This document shows, one piece after another, positions 11,020-22,770 of a DNA stretch of 64,000 nucleotides. Source of the stretch: Ceratotherium simum simum (lineage: Eukaryota > Chordata > Mammalia > Perissodactyla > Rhinocerotidae); contig NW_004454210.1 in assembly GCF_000283155.1 (NCBI RefSeq), forward strand, positions 6,499,766 through 6,563,765. The letters run 5' to 3'. Under the pieces are notes generated by a model, which did not search any database, was not told where the DNA came from, and saw only the letters and a program-made list of their open reading frames with translations. Numbering within the stretch: position 1 is the stretch's first letter; the number at the start of each line of letters is the position of its first letter. A program made the position numbers and the translations under genes.

Positions 11020-11355
11020 AATAATGTGAAGGGAGGCCTTAATGAGCAGAAAGCACCCTCAGCTGGAGATAAATATATGCAAATGAGATGCACAAACAAA
11101 GGAGCCTGGACAGAGAAATATCTGCAATTCCAGCAAAATGCTGCCTGCAGCTTGAAGATGAACAGCTTTGATAAAATGGTAACAAAAAGCACCTTTTTAT
11201 CCTCCAGCATGTTTTACATTGCAATAGACCATTGTCATTGCAACCCAGTGGAGCATGCAGAGGTTTGCTGCACTGTTTCAGAAAACTGTTTAAACATTTG
11301 TTTTAAGGCATTCGTGAAATATAATCAATGGACTGCTTCTGTGTTGTTGTCGTGA
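11020..11355. promoter_or_regulatory. Candidate conserved noncoding element B (POU octamer, TCF word)
   Basis: Contains an exact octamer ATGCAAAT at 11077-11084, ACAAACAAAG just downstream, and CTTTGAT (TCF/LEF core) at 11166-11172. The text is complex and repeat-free. Open frames exist on both strands (11026-11355 plus, 10977-11210 minus), none with a domain. Such words also occur by chance, so the call rests on the whole setting. Confidence 0.3.
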
Positions 11356-12540
11356 CTTTTTTTTTTTCCTGAGTGTGTTTTAGATGTTACTGTAGTTATT
11401 TTACCTGTTGGTCTTTTCGTGGTTTAATGTTGCTGTCGTCTTGCTGTGCTATTTCACTGTTTCTGCCACCAGCTGGAATGACTTTTTTTTTTTTTTAATT
11501 TCAATAGAAAGAGATTTCAAGTTAATAACTAGTCAGAATCAGCTTTGAGGAAGGGTTTGAACCATCACAGAGCAGCACCCAAACAACTAGTCTTAATGAT
11601 GGCAATCAAGGGTGTAAAGCTAATTCAGAGACAGGCATGTGACATGCTGATTTTAATAAGCTTTAAAAAGGCAATCTCTAACTTTTAAAAGTCTCTTTTT
11701 AATTTAATCGTCCTTGGTTCGTATGATGCCAAAACAAACAAAACCATTAAAATATGTTTTCAATATGTATCTGCAGTGTTCTTTGATGGTCTTTTAAATT
11801 ATTGTGTTGGTAAAATATTGATTTGATGAGCTTTAAAAATGGAAAAGCTAAAACCATCATCCTATTTGGGGAAAAAAGGAACATTTTTCTCTAAGCAGGC
11901 ATTAAGCCCCAGCCCCAAGATCTTGCCAGAGAGAAGCTGGACTCGTGACACGGAAATTGCTGCATTTGAGCATGTGTATTATGTTTAAGTTAATAATCAA
12001 AGCAGTTAAGGTGAGAGAAGAAACACCATACGCTTCACATGTGTCAAAATACTATCGCTCTAACAGCTCAGCAATATTTGGTTCTTTCATTTATAATACA
12101 GTCCTAGCATTCTGCGTGGAGATGTACGAGGATCTTTACATTTCCTTTACCTAAATTATTTCATCTTTGTAGCAGGGTTTGGAGTGGAGACATTTCTTCT
12201 GAGTGCTGTGTAGCTTTCACATTTTATGTGCATTTCATCAGGCAAATGTCAAATTTGCTAATAACAAGAAAATCTCCTCATTTTTAATCATGCCACTCCT
12301 GTTGCATGGCGGGGGCGGATGGGGGGTGGTAGTGGGAGGCAGGAGTGGAGGAGGGAACTTGAATGCCTTGAGCAGTCTGACCAAAGGGAAGAAGGAGAAA
12401 ATGCTTCTTTGGGTTTTAAAATGACACATGCTCGGTTATCTCAATGTTTGCATCAGTGCATCATTAAATTCAGAATTTCAGGAGTTAATAGAAACTTGGT
12501 TATATTAGGGATGCTTTTTCAAGCCCAGGTTTGAAGCAGC
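11356..12540. other. Repeat-free noncoding DNA, part of the transposon-poor block
   Basis: Contains T-runs at about 11359-11369 and 11484-11497 and a G-rich patch with GGGGGCGG and GGGGGGTGG near 12310-12330. Open frames at 12203-12534 are short and overlapping. No gene was recognised. Confidence 0.4.
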
Positions 12541-13460
12541 ATAATTATGTTCAACTGCTGTTGTTTGGAAAGGGCAAACTGCATCTTAGGCACAGAACAA
12601 TGAAATTACAGCTGAGATTTAGGTTAGCAAAAGCCGTCTTCTCTAGGCTTTTATGATTCATTATTTCCCATTAAATACAGTATTAGAAGTGTACACTAGA
12701 TAGCTCATGGTTGCTGCTCTCGGAGCACATTATCTATATTACACAGGTCTGGGGAGCAGAATTAGAAAACTTTGGGGGAATGAGCAATATGTGTTTGCTG
12801 ATAGAAGTACCATATGGCTCATCTTCTTCAATTGCTTTCATTGCGACTCTGATGCTGGAGAAATTAAAGTTTTATTTGATGTGGCACAGCTTAATGAACT
12901 GTCTTCTGTTAGGAAAATTGAATATGTTTCCTGTTATTTGAGCACAGAGCCTCCATGGTTTGGCTGATGAGGGATGCATTATGTATTGTTTATTTAGCAT
13001 TTTGAAAACAAAAGCAAGATATTGAAGGTAAAATTGATTACTGCTGGATTGCATTATATAATCAAGTTTTCTCCCTTTAAATTTCCCTTTACAATCCTTT
13101 TGTAATGTTTTAATATGAGATTGTTCCAGGTTTTTGTTTTTCAAAAGTGCACAGAGCTTGGTTTTTATCGAGATACCTTTGTTTGTAAACAAGCCACACG
13201 AAACTCTAAACCCAGTATTGTCAAATTTATAAAGTTTGAAGAATGATGTTTGGGAAGAATGAAAATAATTCAATTTGTGTGAATCTAATTGCAAAACTTC
13301 AAGTGAGCCCCCAATCGTCTTTGAGAGAATTTGGCATTTGCTAGTTGAAATGGGGATGTCATTTTCTTTTGTTTGAAATAGACCACTTAAGAACACGCTG
13401 GGGTGGGGCCATGAGAGAAGGAAGAGATTTTTAATATTTGGAAATACAAACTTCAAAATA
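12541..13460. promoter_or_regulatory. Candidate conserved noncoding element C
   Basis: Repeat-free, low-GC complex sequence with balanced strand composition. The longest open frame of the window (194 codons, minus strand, 12872-13456) lies here. It is rich in Lys/Asn/Phe/Ser as AT-rich noncoding frames are, and it has no domain, signal peptide or obvious splice context. I therefore treat the region as noncoding and possibly regulatory. Confidence 0.25.
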
Positions 13461-14340
13461 TCAAATTTTAGATTGTTGAGTTAGTTGTCAGTGAATGAAA
13501 AGCTGGACTCCACCTGTGAATTAAAAAAATTGATGCGTATATTTCATGAATTTAAATTTTTTACCGAATAAATACAATTAAAGAAAACATACAACCAAGA
13601 ATAGACTTACATGATGAGAAAACTAGGATGTCAATCCATGTGAATGTTCTCCATGCCCTGAAGAATCTGCAAAGAGATACATTTAGCATTTTGTTTAATT
13701 TCCTTGTTTTTGTTCTGGATCTGATCATGTTTTAGAAATACAAAAATTTGAATAATCTCTAAAAAGACTGACCATAAAATCATCTAATCACTATTTCTTT
13801 CTTTCATTTTACAGTGAGAAATATTCCTTGCATGCGCTGACGACTCAGGCACACCAATCTGCAACAAGCAACTAGGATAAAAAATAGTTAAAATGAATCA
13901 ACATTTATCTGGAATATACAGTCCTGACCTAAAAAAAAAAAAAAGTCATTTATCTTCTGTGTCCTGTGATGTTTTGAGAATTCTGGCAAATATGGCAGTT
14001 AAACAAACTTCTCTCACAATCTAAATACTGTCTGTTCAAGAGAGGCTTCCAATGTTTATAGCCCATAAGTAAAGAAAAAAAAAACCCTGGTATTTAACCA
14101 AGAATAGTGCTCTTGAAAATGTCTTCGAACAAAGTGTTTAAGCAAAACTTTGGCTACAGATATTCTCCATTCCTCATTCTCCCTCTGATTTTTTTTTTCA
14201 ACGAGCTATTTTCATATTCCATCATTTTGTTCCTTTTCTTGAAATTAACAAACTAATTTCAGAAAATTAACGCCTGACTAGCGACCTGGTCAGACAAACT
14301 TCCTTTAGAGACAGTTGAGAAGAAAACATCATATTTTTAT
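13461..14340. other. Repeat-free noncoding DNA
   Basis: AT-rich with short poly-A runs at about 13932-13944 and 14077-14085. No gene or transposon recognised. Confidence 0.4.
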
Positions 14341-14920
14341 GAATCCCATCTCCTGCCAGGGGCCTCGGAGGAGGAACACCATTATGCGTTGTTATCAGCG
14401 TGGTGTAATTTGACTGTTGACAAAGTATCCGTGGCAGTGAGAATGAGCGCAGTTAGAAGTGTGGCGGATTGTAATCAAGAAGATGCTTAGCTGTGCAACA
14501 CTGCATCTTGAGCAGATTTGAATCAACGTTGCCTTAAGGGGACACACACACATACCAAAAGAAAAAAAAAAATCCATTAATTTTTAGAGGGAAAATTAGA
14601 GTGGCACTTGATGAAGTGAAATTTGACATGCGTTAATTGCTCTGCAGCTCTCCTAATTAGAGATTTTCAAATTCTTTTACTGCTGTCACTGTGATGGCAC
14701 ATTGTCTTGCTGGACAAATACTGAAATTGCAAATTTGTTTGATCAGGAAGTTTTACGGCGGAAGATTGGACTGTATCCTCTATTCCACTTCCGAAAGGTG
14801 GAGAGCTGGAGAGCAAAGAGGGATTTTCAGCTTTACCGTCACCACAGATAAAAATAGGCTTATTAAAATAGTTTAATTATGAGACTCAATGTAAAGGAAG
14901 CAGGTACTGATTCGATTTTC
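14341..14920. promoter_or_regulatory. Candidate conserved noncoding element D (homeodomain words)
   Basis: Complex sequence containing the palindrome CTAATTAG at 14653-14660, GTTAATTG near 14632-14639 and further AATTA/TAAT words. GATAAAAATAGG and TTAATTATGAG lie near 14847-14882. No repeat and no protein domain is visible. The density and variety of AT-rich factor words resemble developmental enhancers. Conservation was not tested. Confidence 0.35.
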
Positions 14921-15299
14921 TTAAACAGATGGATATGTTCCTTTGATACTCATGCCTCTGTTTCATGTGAAATATTTCAAGTGTGGAAAAAAAGCCAGTG
15001 AAATGCTACATTATATACACATTCTCATATTTCTACTTATATGCTCAGAAATTGGAGAGAGGCAGATTTTGAAAGCCATGCCACATTTTTCCCAGGTCTG
15101 AAGTCTGCAGCAGCAGCACTCCTGGTTCCCCTTCTTATCTTAAAGTAATTATACTGCTGTTTGGCCCCCTGGATGGCACCAAATATGATACCATAATAAT
15201 TTTGGTTTCCCTTTTTCAACCCCTCTTGTTTAGCCCTTGACCCACTCTTAATTCATTAACATATTGAATTTTTTCAATTTTCCATTTTCTTGCAATAAC
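14921..15299. other. Repeat-free noncoding DNA
   Basis: No transposon or gene recognised. It links candidate elements D and E. Confidence 0.35.
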
Positions 15300-15910
15300 A
15301 ATATTAATGCTGGGGGGAAAGCTTGATTGGAGCTAAATTACTTGTTACCTGCTGGCATTTATTTATATGGCATTGAATTATAAAGCTTTGCTATTGTCAT
15401 GCCTTGGGCGAATTGTTTATGACACCAGTAATAGGAGTAATTGTTATTGTTGAAATTACCTGTCAGCTACCCATAGCAGTGGCCCTTGTCCCACTGACAA
15501 ATAGTGACAAGGGAGAGGTATCTTCCATGCGTCCCCCTGATGGCTTCTCCTCTGATAATAAGAAGTGCAGGGCCTCTGATAATTTGCCTGTCACTGTTGA
15601 GTGCAGCTCAGAGAGAGTTGGCCAAATTGTTGTCATTCACTTTGACAAAGACAGCAAAATGCTCCCGTGCAGGAGGAGGATTATCAAAATAAATGAAATC
15701 ACTTACACCCCCTTTGTTTGGCTCAAGAATTGCCTGGCTTTGTATGAGGTTGTGAAATCAGGGTCCAGTTCTTCTGGGTATACCATTGCTCACTCTAAGA
15801 TGGGGATCCCAGGGAAGAAAGGGCACTTTAGAAGACTTTCCGTTTTGCAATTTGCATTAGCTATTAAAAAATTATATTCAGATATAAAGAGAAGGTCAAT
15901 AAAATTGTAA
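15300..15910. promoter_or_regulatory. Candidate conserved noncoding element E
   Basis: Repeat-free block with an unusually long plus-strand open frame (168 codons, 15404-15910) and a shorter overlapping one (62 codons, 15504-15692). The translated product has no recognisable domain and its N-terminal stretch of small hydrophobics is not a convincing signal peptide. The DNA carries ATTGTTATTGTTG (SOX-like), ACCTGTCAG (E-box half plus TALE-like TGTCA) and CCTTTGTTTGG words. Ultraconserved enhancers often keep chance open frames, so I favour regulatory DNA over a gene. Confidence 0.35.
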
Positions 15911-16600
15911 CAAGAAGTGTAAACATGGGGTTGAAGGCATTAGTTTAAAGCACATATAAAATTCACAGGTTTTTCTCTCCTGTCTTATTTTTAATCCCTT
16001 TTTTTTGATCCATGCAGTCATTCAGATTCAATAAGCGTTCAAAAATGCACACATTTCCCGGTTGCGATCAAGTTTTCTGAAAAGTGTAGAAATCTGCATC
16101 TCTCTTAAAGCTTTAAAAGATTATATATTTGAATTTAGGATTATTATTTCAAATGGCTGTTTCCTTTCCATAAATTATCTTTTATTTATACAATATCTTC
16201 ATATGTAAAGAGATAAATGAAACATAGTTCCAGGTATGAAGCATCAATTATCACAGGCTAACAGAGGAAGCAAAATGACTCTGTTATTGCCAGAGCTCAC
16301 ATATAAATATTTGCATTTTAAAACCCCTTGGTTGCAGCCTGTGAACCTGTCATAGAGGAGAGAAGGGGACAGGAGGGGGGAGGGATGGTGTCCAGAAGTG
16401 TCCACATCTGAAAGAAATGGACTTTAAAGTAATCAAACCTTTGCTCTTGTGAAAACCAAAATGATTCTCACCATTCCACAAAAGGCATCATTTCATGCTA
16501 GGAAAATTCTTATTTTTAAGGGGCCCGTGAGGTTATTCCTTGTAGATCTTCTTGATAAACACTTGCTGTTATAAGAAGTTGAAGAGAAAAGAAAAAAAAA
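15911..16600. other. Repeat-free noncoding DNA
   Basis: AT-rich with a purine-rich patch (GGGGACAGGAGGGGGGAGGGATGG) near 16365-16388. No gene or transposon recognised. Confidence 0.4.
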
Positions 16601-16990
16601 ATAACTAGGATAAATGTAAAATATTGGCTCCTTATAGGATAGTAATCAGCTGTTTATTGGTCTCTACCAGACGAGTAATGACCAACCCCAGTGCTAAGTG
16701 CCAGCAACATTGCCTCGGGCCCTTCCCTCCTAACACCGGCCATTATCTGATTAGAGAAGCTCCAAAGAAGTCACTATTGCATAATTTTATGGGTCTTAAC
16801 AGCGCAGGTTGGCTGGCAGGAAAACTACCTAAGAGGGTTGATAAAGCAACAGTAAAACATGATTTTATTTACTCCACTTACACTTTGCTCTCTGAAAGGC
16901 TCTCTGACTATCTCAGACGCTGGTGGCTGCGAAGAAACCTAAAATGGGTTCCGATAGGAATTGTGTGAGGTGGGAGAGGCAGAAGGCGGG
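16601..16990. promoter_or_regulatory. Candidate conserved noncoding element F
   Basis: Contains CAGCTGTTTATTGG (E-box next to a forkhead-like word) near 16648-16661, CATTATCTGATTAG (GATA word joined to a bicoid-class word) near 16741-16754, and TTGCATAATTTTATGGG (C/EBP- and HOX/CDX-like) near 16777-16793. A 114-codon open frame at 16624-16968 has no domain. The juxtaposed motifs suggest an enhancer. This is inference. Confidence 0.35.
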
Positions 16991-17755
16991 ACACAGGAAC
17001 AGTAAAATTGTCTGTCCCTGAAAGCTTATCATGAGCTGCATAGTTTGAAAAAACTAACAACATTGTTATGGGCGTCTAGACCGTTTCTTAGGTGTTTTGT
17101 GTGTAAAGCAGGTAAATGAGTTTTTAGCAGTGCTGAAATCATACGCACAATAATATGATGATGGGAATAACATGTTTTGCTAATTCTTTATAATAATGTA
17201 GTCTTCTAAAGGCAACCACTCTCTGGTTAACCGTGTTGAATGTTCCTGATTAACAAGTGGAAGGCAGTGACATAATTAAGAGGTTATCCGCAGTAATAAA
17301 AATGCTGAAACCTGTCTTGGAATGTGATCCTCTTAACAGATAATTTTTAAGAATGTAGCATGTCCTTGCTCTCTCTGTCGAGACACAGGTTAGTGATCCC
17401 AGGAGGGAAAATAAACATACGTTTTTAAATGAAGATATTTAAAATGTACCCCATATTTCAGCGTGTTGCTGTAACCTGGTCTTTTTTATGTTCCTCCTAT
17501 AAAACCTAAATTAAGCCTCTTAGGAGTGGTTTTGCTGTAGGTTTCGTCTAAAAAACACAATACGTTTTAAATGGTTCCAGGACTTGAGTGCACTTTAACA
17601 TGTAATCACTAATGTGCATTCTCTTCCCTCTTCTTCCAAGCAGCAGCTCTGCTGGAAGGATGAGCCTTCTTTAAAATTTAGCTTCATTTGAAATGTAAAC
17701 TTTTAACAGATAGTAATTGCTCCTGTAGCTCTATTGATGAAGTGACTGGCAGCAA
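16991..17755. other. Repeat-free noncoding DNA
   Basis: No transposon or gene recognised. The texture is similar to the flanking candidate elements. Confidence 0.35.
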
Positions 17756-17813
17756 ATCTTTTCTTTCTCTCTCTCCTCTCTCTCCCTCTCTCTCCCTCTC
17801 CCTCTCTCTCTCA
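17756..17813. repeat. CT-rich microsatellite
   Basis: Imperfect CT/CCT repeat, about 55 bp, pyrimidine-only over most of its length and probably length-variable. Confidence 0.9.
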
Positions 17814-20800
17814 ACATTTTGAAACACCCATCAGTGTCAAAGGAAAGTGCGCACGTCTCCTTTGCTGCTCTAAATAAGGCTCACCAATGTTAAGAAAAAT
17901 GTCAGAAAAAGCTCAGTGGATTAAAGTAACATTTCTGCACCATGTCACAGAGAATGGCAGGGCAGACTGCTCTGCATAATTCTGCAAGATATTTTGTGTA
18001 AAATGCTTACTCTCTAAGCCGAATAAAATTTTATTTCGAAAGATTTAAGATTGTATTTGATAACATACAACATTCAGTTGTTTTCCTCAATCTTGTTATT
18101 CCTTAATGTGCCTTTGGCACGTCTTTTTTAAATTGGAACAATAATACACTCTTCTTTTTGTCGAATGTTTCTCTACCCGTGTGCAGCGTTAAAATACATT
18201 TCAGACTCTTCAATGCATTTTTCTTTTCTTTCTAAAATTCCTAGGATGTTCAGTCAGTGAAAGCAGTAAAAACTCTGGACTTGTACACATGCAAATTCAT
18301 TGAACTAATCAGTCCTTTTTCCCCTTAAATAAAATTTGTATGTAGCTTTGGAGATTTTCAGCACACTTTTAGTTCACTTATAGATATAAAAATATATATA
18401 TAAAGCATTTACATTTCATTCATGTAGTAAAAATAAACTACTGGTTTGAGGTTTTTAGTTTGTTTTGTTCTCTTTTTTGAGAGAATATTCAATAATTGCA
18501 AAAGAGTATAATGATAGTAAAATATCCCATAGTACCATAGTATGTAATTAAAATTTAGTTAAAGGAGAAAATATCTTACAAATTCAATACTAGATACCAA
18601 TAGACAGGGCAAGATTCGTTTCACAGAAACAAGGTAAATCTCAGCTGATTTTTAATATAAACTTTTTCAAAACAGGTTAAAAATGAATTTAGACAAATTT
18701 GTCTCTTAACCTTTAAAGATTTCCTGCCCGTTTCTGTATGTCCTTTATTACATTAATTTTTTATTTAAATTACACCATTAACTGGATATGAATTTATCAA
18801 GAATACATGTATTGATTTATAAAACAGTACCATTAATTATTATAATAGCTAGATGTAGCTGATATTACAAAGCCATTTAAAGGTTTTTAATATAACTTGG
18901 ACATACATAGATAGATAGACATTATGGACGAGACTACAATTTAAACTGGCTACCAGCAGTTAATGAAATCCTTGATTTATATTCTAGTTTAGAGATTGAT
19001 TATATTGTTGCTTTGTAAAACTATTTATATTATGCCATTTTTCAAAGTATGTCTCAATAAAAAAGCTAAATAAAATATTCAGTCAATTCCCAAAGCAGAT
19101 TTTGTTTTCTATATTTTAAATGCTAGTGAAAATAATTGATTGTGTGTGTTCCGAGCTTTGTCATTTCCATTCCAGAGGTGGCTTTCCTGATGGGAGCCTC
19201 GTTTGCAATGCACACGGTCGCACACTCTTGATCCTTGCAGAAACAAACCCCTTCTCTTTATTTCATTACTCCCGCCCACAACAAACCCATGTATATTTCA
19301 CAAAACCCGCACATCAGGACGCATAAGTCTTTCTGGCATCTTTTATGTTATGCATTTTTTTTTCCTTAAGGTTGTGGAAAACTGGGACTTACCCCAAAGC
19401 CGCAAAGCAGGCAATCACGAAGAGTATTTGGGTAAGAATGCAATCTGAAGAGAAAAAAAGAAAAATGAGGAAGAATATAAGCAAATAAGAAGAACACTTT
19501 CAAATTACTTTTCAAACGGTAATTAGCCAACGAATAGATTGAAAGTTAAATTCTTTTCACATTGTACTTGGTTTGGGTCTCCTAGTCTCTTTATTTATAT
19601 CACTTTTCCTTGGTTGGCAACATATGTTACCGATTTATTATAGTATTTTTACTGTTAGCAGACAAATCTAAAGGCTAGCTGAGAAGGCTAGCTTCATCTG
19701 ATGACTTTAACAACAACTGCAGGGCATCCTTGAGGGTGAGCCAATAGGCTCTTTTGAAGCTATAATACTATTAACCATTTTGATGCCGAAATATTTCTTA
19801 TAGCTAAAGTTGGCTCTGTCTTTTTGTAGGCGCTCCGGGTTTTACATATACAAAAGTTAAATGTAAATGATTTGTTTTGTAAATATTTCAATAGCCTTCT
19901 AAGCACTCTCCTCCATGTGTCTTAAGTTCCCTAAAAGCCACATGAATGCTTTGGTTTCTTTATTTCCCCCTTCTTTTACAGGACATTGAAATCCGGGCAC
20001 ACATTTATAAGTAAACAGCTATCAAGCATCAAGTTAAGTTGTCACTTCCCCTTCCCCCATGCCATTAATTTTCTGCTCTGCTATTAAAAGAAACAAATAT
20101 CCTTCGAGTTTCAATGATCGCATCTCTCTGATATATGTACAGCCCAGAAAAGTAAAGTTCAGGCAAGATTCTTTTTGGCTAAGAATCTGAAATTACTTTC
20201 CAAATCAGAAATGTCATATATCATGGCCATTTTAATGGATGTGTGGTACTAACTAAAGTTTATGACTTTTAATATGCACACGTGAAATTGTCTGTTTTGG
20301 AATTGCATTCGTTGCCTAAAAGCATTCATTTTAAAGTTGCCAAATAACGAACTTCCATTTTTGATCATCTGTAATTTACTTCAGTCCAAATTATCTAGTT
20401 ATTTTAATTTAAAATTTTCATAAACAATCTCATTCTTCACTTAAATGTCCCATGTGGAGTTCACTTAGAACTTCAGGTACATTTTATAGAATTTCTTTTG
20501 AGAATCCAGGGCTTGAAAATTTAGAAATTAAATCTCATATTTTGGAAGCCACTATTTCTTGTCTACAAGGTCTAGCTCAGCAACCAAATTTAACATAATT
20601 TTGATATTAGAATTTAACCAATAAAATTGGGGTGTTCATGGCAACACTTAGTAGTCTGACTGTTAAAAAAGTGAATTGTGAGGACCTGAAATGCACTCTG
20701 CACCCTAGGATCCAGAAGATGCTAAGACATATTATCTGTCCAAATGTATCTAGTATAAGAGATTCTGGCTGCAAATCCTAGCAATGCCACAGCTCTCCAA

Positions 20801-22035
20801 CATATTTGAGAATATACGATCTACCTGGTTTTAAGGCGTTTGCATACAAAATTTGCTTTCAGAACAGGTGGTGAAATAACTACCATCCATCTAACCGTTC
20901 ATCTATCTGATTCTAATTTTTTTATTAAAGTTCTCAGATCTTCATCATTTATCCTTCAATATACTTTCCATAATTTTATTTTAGTGTTAACTACAATGAC
21001 CCATCACAATAATAATAAGTAAATTTTATATTTATACATATATAGTCAAACAGTTTTACCCTGGTCTAATTTAGGTTAATATTTAAGTGGGCTTATTATT
21101 TATATCTGTTATCAGATATTTACTGTATTTCTTTCTTTTTTTGTCCCCAAGAGGCATCTTAAGGTGACTATGGGTAATTTTAGGTCAGAAGCAATTATGA
21201 TCAAAAGGATTTCAGCTTCAGAGAATGAGGCCAACTTTCTGAAAGCATGAATGCACAGCAGTTCCGAAAATGATCATATGTAGGGTTATGAATACCCAGG
21301 TGACTCAGTGCTAGTCCTGTCATTCCATGAGCAAACCCATCCCAAATGCACTGATTAGGACAAGTTCATTTTTAAATATTAATCTTCTTAAAAAAATGAA
21401 AGAAGACCACGCTGTTGGAGGCCCTAGAGTTCTCTTCTTCAAAAAATTATATTCTTGAGCCAAAGTTGAATCTCCCACGGAGTTTTATCCCCATATTTAG
21501 AAGCATGCCAGTTGTGTACATGGGGCTCCAAGCTCCATGGTGCTTGATGCTTAACTTGATGCTCTTCTAGACCAGGCGCTCTACTCTGTAATTCAGTGCC
21601 CTTAATCAAGGGGATGGGCTGGACCTGTCCCTTCTCTGCTTCTCTTAGTCTGCCCCATCCACCCATACTTACCACATTCTCTCTCCTCCACCTTAAAGCA
21701 GGTGCCTTTTAAAGTCTTGTCCCTAATCATACAGGTTCCTCTGGCTTCCTAGCTCAGGCTGTGTCAATATCATTCTGTAATATTCTATCTAAATGGCCCC
21801 GTCCAGCCATGGGTCTGAGCCTAAGCTGGGATCCCCACTTCGCTGTTGTTCCCTCACCTCTACCCCGGCCCCCAAGGGCCCCCTGCTTTCTGTTTTGTCC
21901 ATCACCTCGGTTTCTTTCCCCTGTTTCTGACCTGCAGTTTTTCTGGATCAGACATAGGCAGGTTGAGAGGTAATGAGAACCAGATGGACATAGCGCAGAA
22001 ATTGCCCAAATGGGTATGAGAATGTGGGGAGCTGT
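17814..22035. other. Long transposon-poor noncoding stretch
   Basis: About 4.2 kb with no recognisable interspersed repeat. Contains a short TA repeat near 18389-18401 and a GATA tetranucleotide run near 18908-18919. Open frames are all under 85 codons and lack domains. No RNA gene signature seen. Confidence 0.45.
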
Positions 22036-22770
22036 CAGGCATGGAGAGAAGCTGGAATTTTTCAGCAATAAAATGGGATTTATCGCCACTCTACCACAGT
22101 CATTGCCGACAACCGTTTACCTTGACAGAAACCCCATTCCACGAGGCCACGCGGATGCAGATTCTTTTTTCCCAAAGAGTGATGATTGGTATTTGTTCTA
22201 AGGCTCAAATGGCCTGCACTAAAGGTGAAGCATTAGGCCAAAGTCCTGTATTCCCCACTGAGGCAAATGAACCTGCTAAAATAAGTTCCTTCCACAATGG
22301 CTGTGTAATTGAAACCAGAAAGTGAGAGAATTTGATAAATTGCTTGACCCTGAAGGAATGTTAAGGTCATAAATTTTCATTGCATCTTTTTCTCTCTTTT
22401 TTTTTTATTTTTATATATTGATTATATTTAGTATTTGCTTCAAAATTCAACAAGCTTACAGATCATCGGTTGTGGCCCCAGGGGAGGTCACAGTAAATCA
22501 TCAATTAAGAGGGAAGGGGCATTCTCCCCTCATCTTCCAAAGAGGAATGTCAGCTCCTCAGTATTCCAAGGACGGTCATGGAGGTGTCTTATATCTCAGA
22601 ATTATTCCAATTTAGCACGCAATTTGTCCTGGCATGGACAAAGTAAAATCCGCAGGAAAGATTTTTCTCAGAAGAGTGCTGCTACCCTTCTATCATTTAA
22701 GAATGATGAACTGTTAAGAGGCTGGCAATCCGTTTGCGGCTATCATACCCACACACATTTTTCCCTGTAA
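22036..22770. promoter_or_regulatory. Candidate conserved noncoding element G
   Basis: Complex, repeat-free DNA of higher GC content than its neighbours in its first 150 bp, broken by a T-rich run near 22387-22430. Contains GTCACAGTAAATCATCAATTAAG near 22488-22510. Short open frames occur (22041-22325 and 22435-22770 plus), none with a domain. A regulatory role is inferred only from context. Confidence 0.25.

Noticed and set aside
16624..16968. 114-codon plus-strand open frame
   Set aside because: No recognised domain. Motif composition of the DNA fits a regulatory element better than an exon.
17756..17813. CT tract as a polypyrimidine splice signal
   Set aside because: It is a plain microsatellite. 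No acceptor followed by a credible exon was seen.
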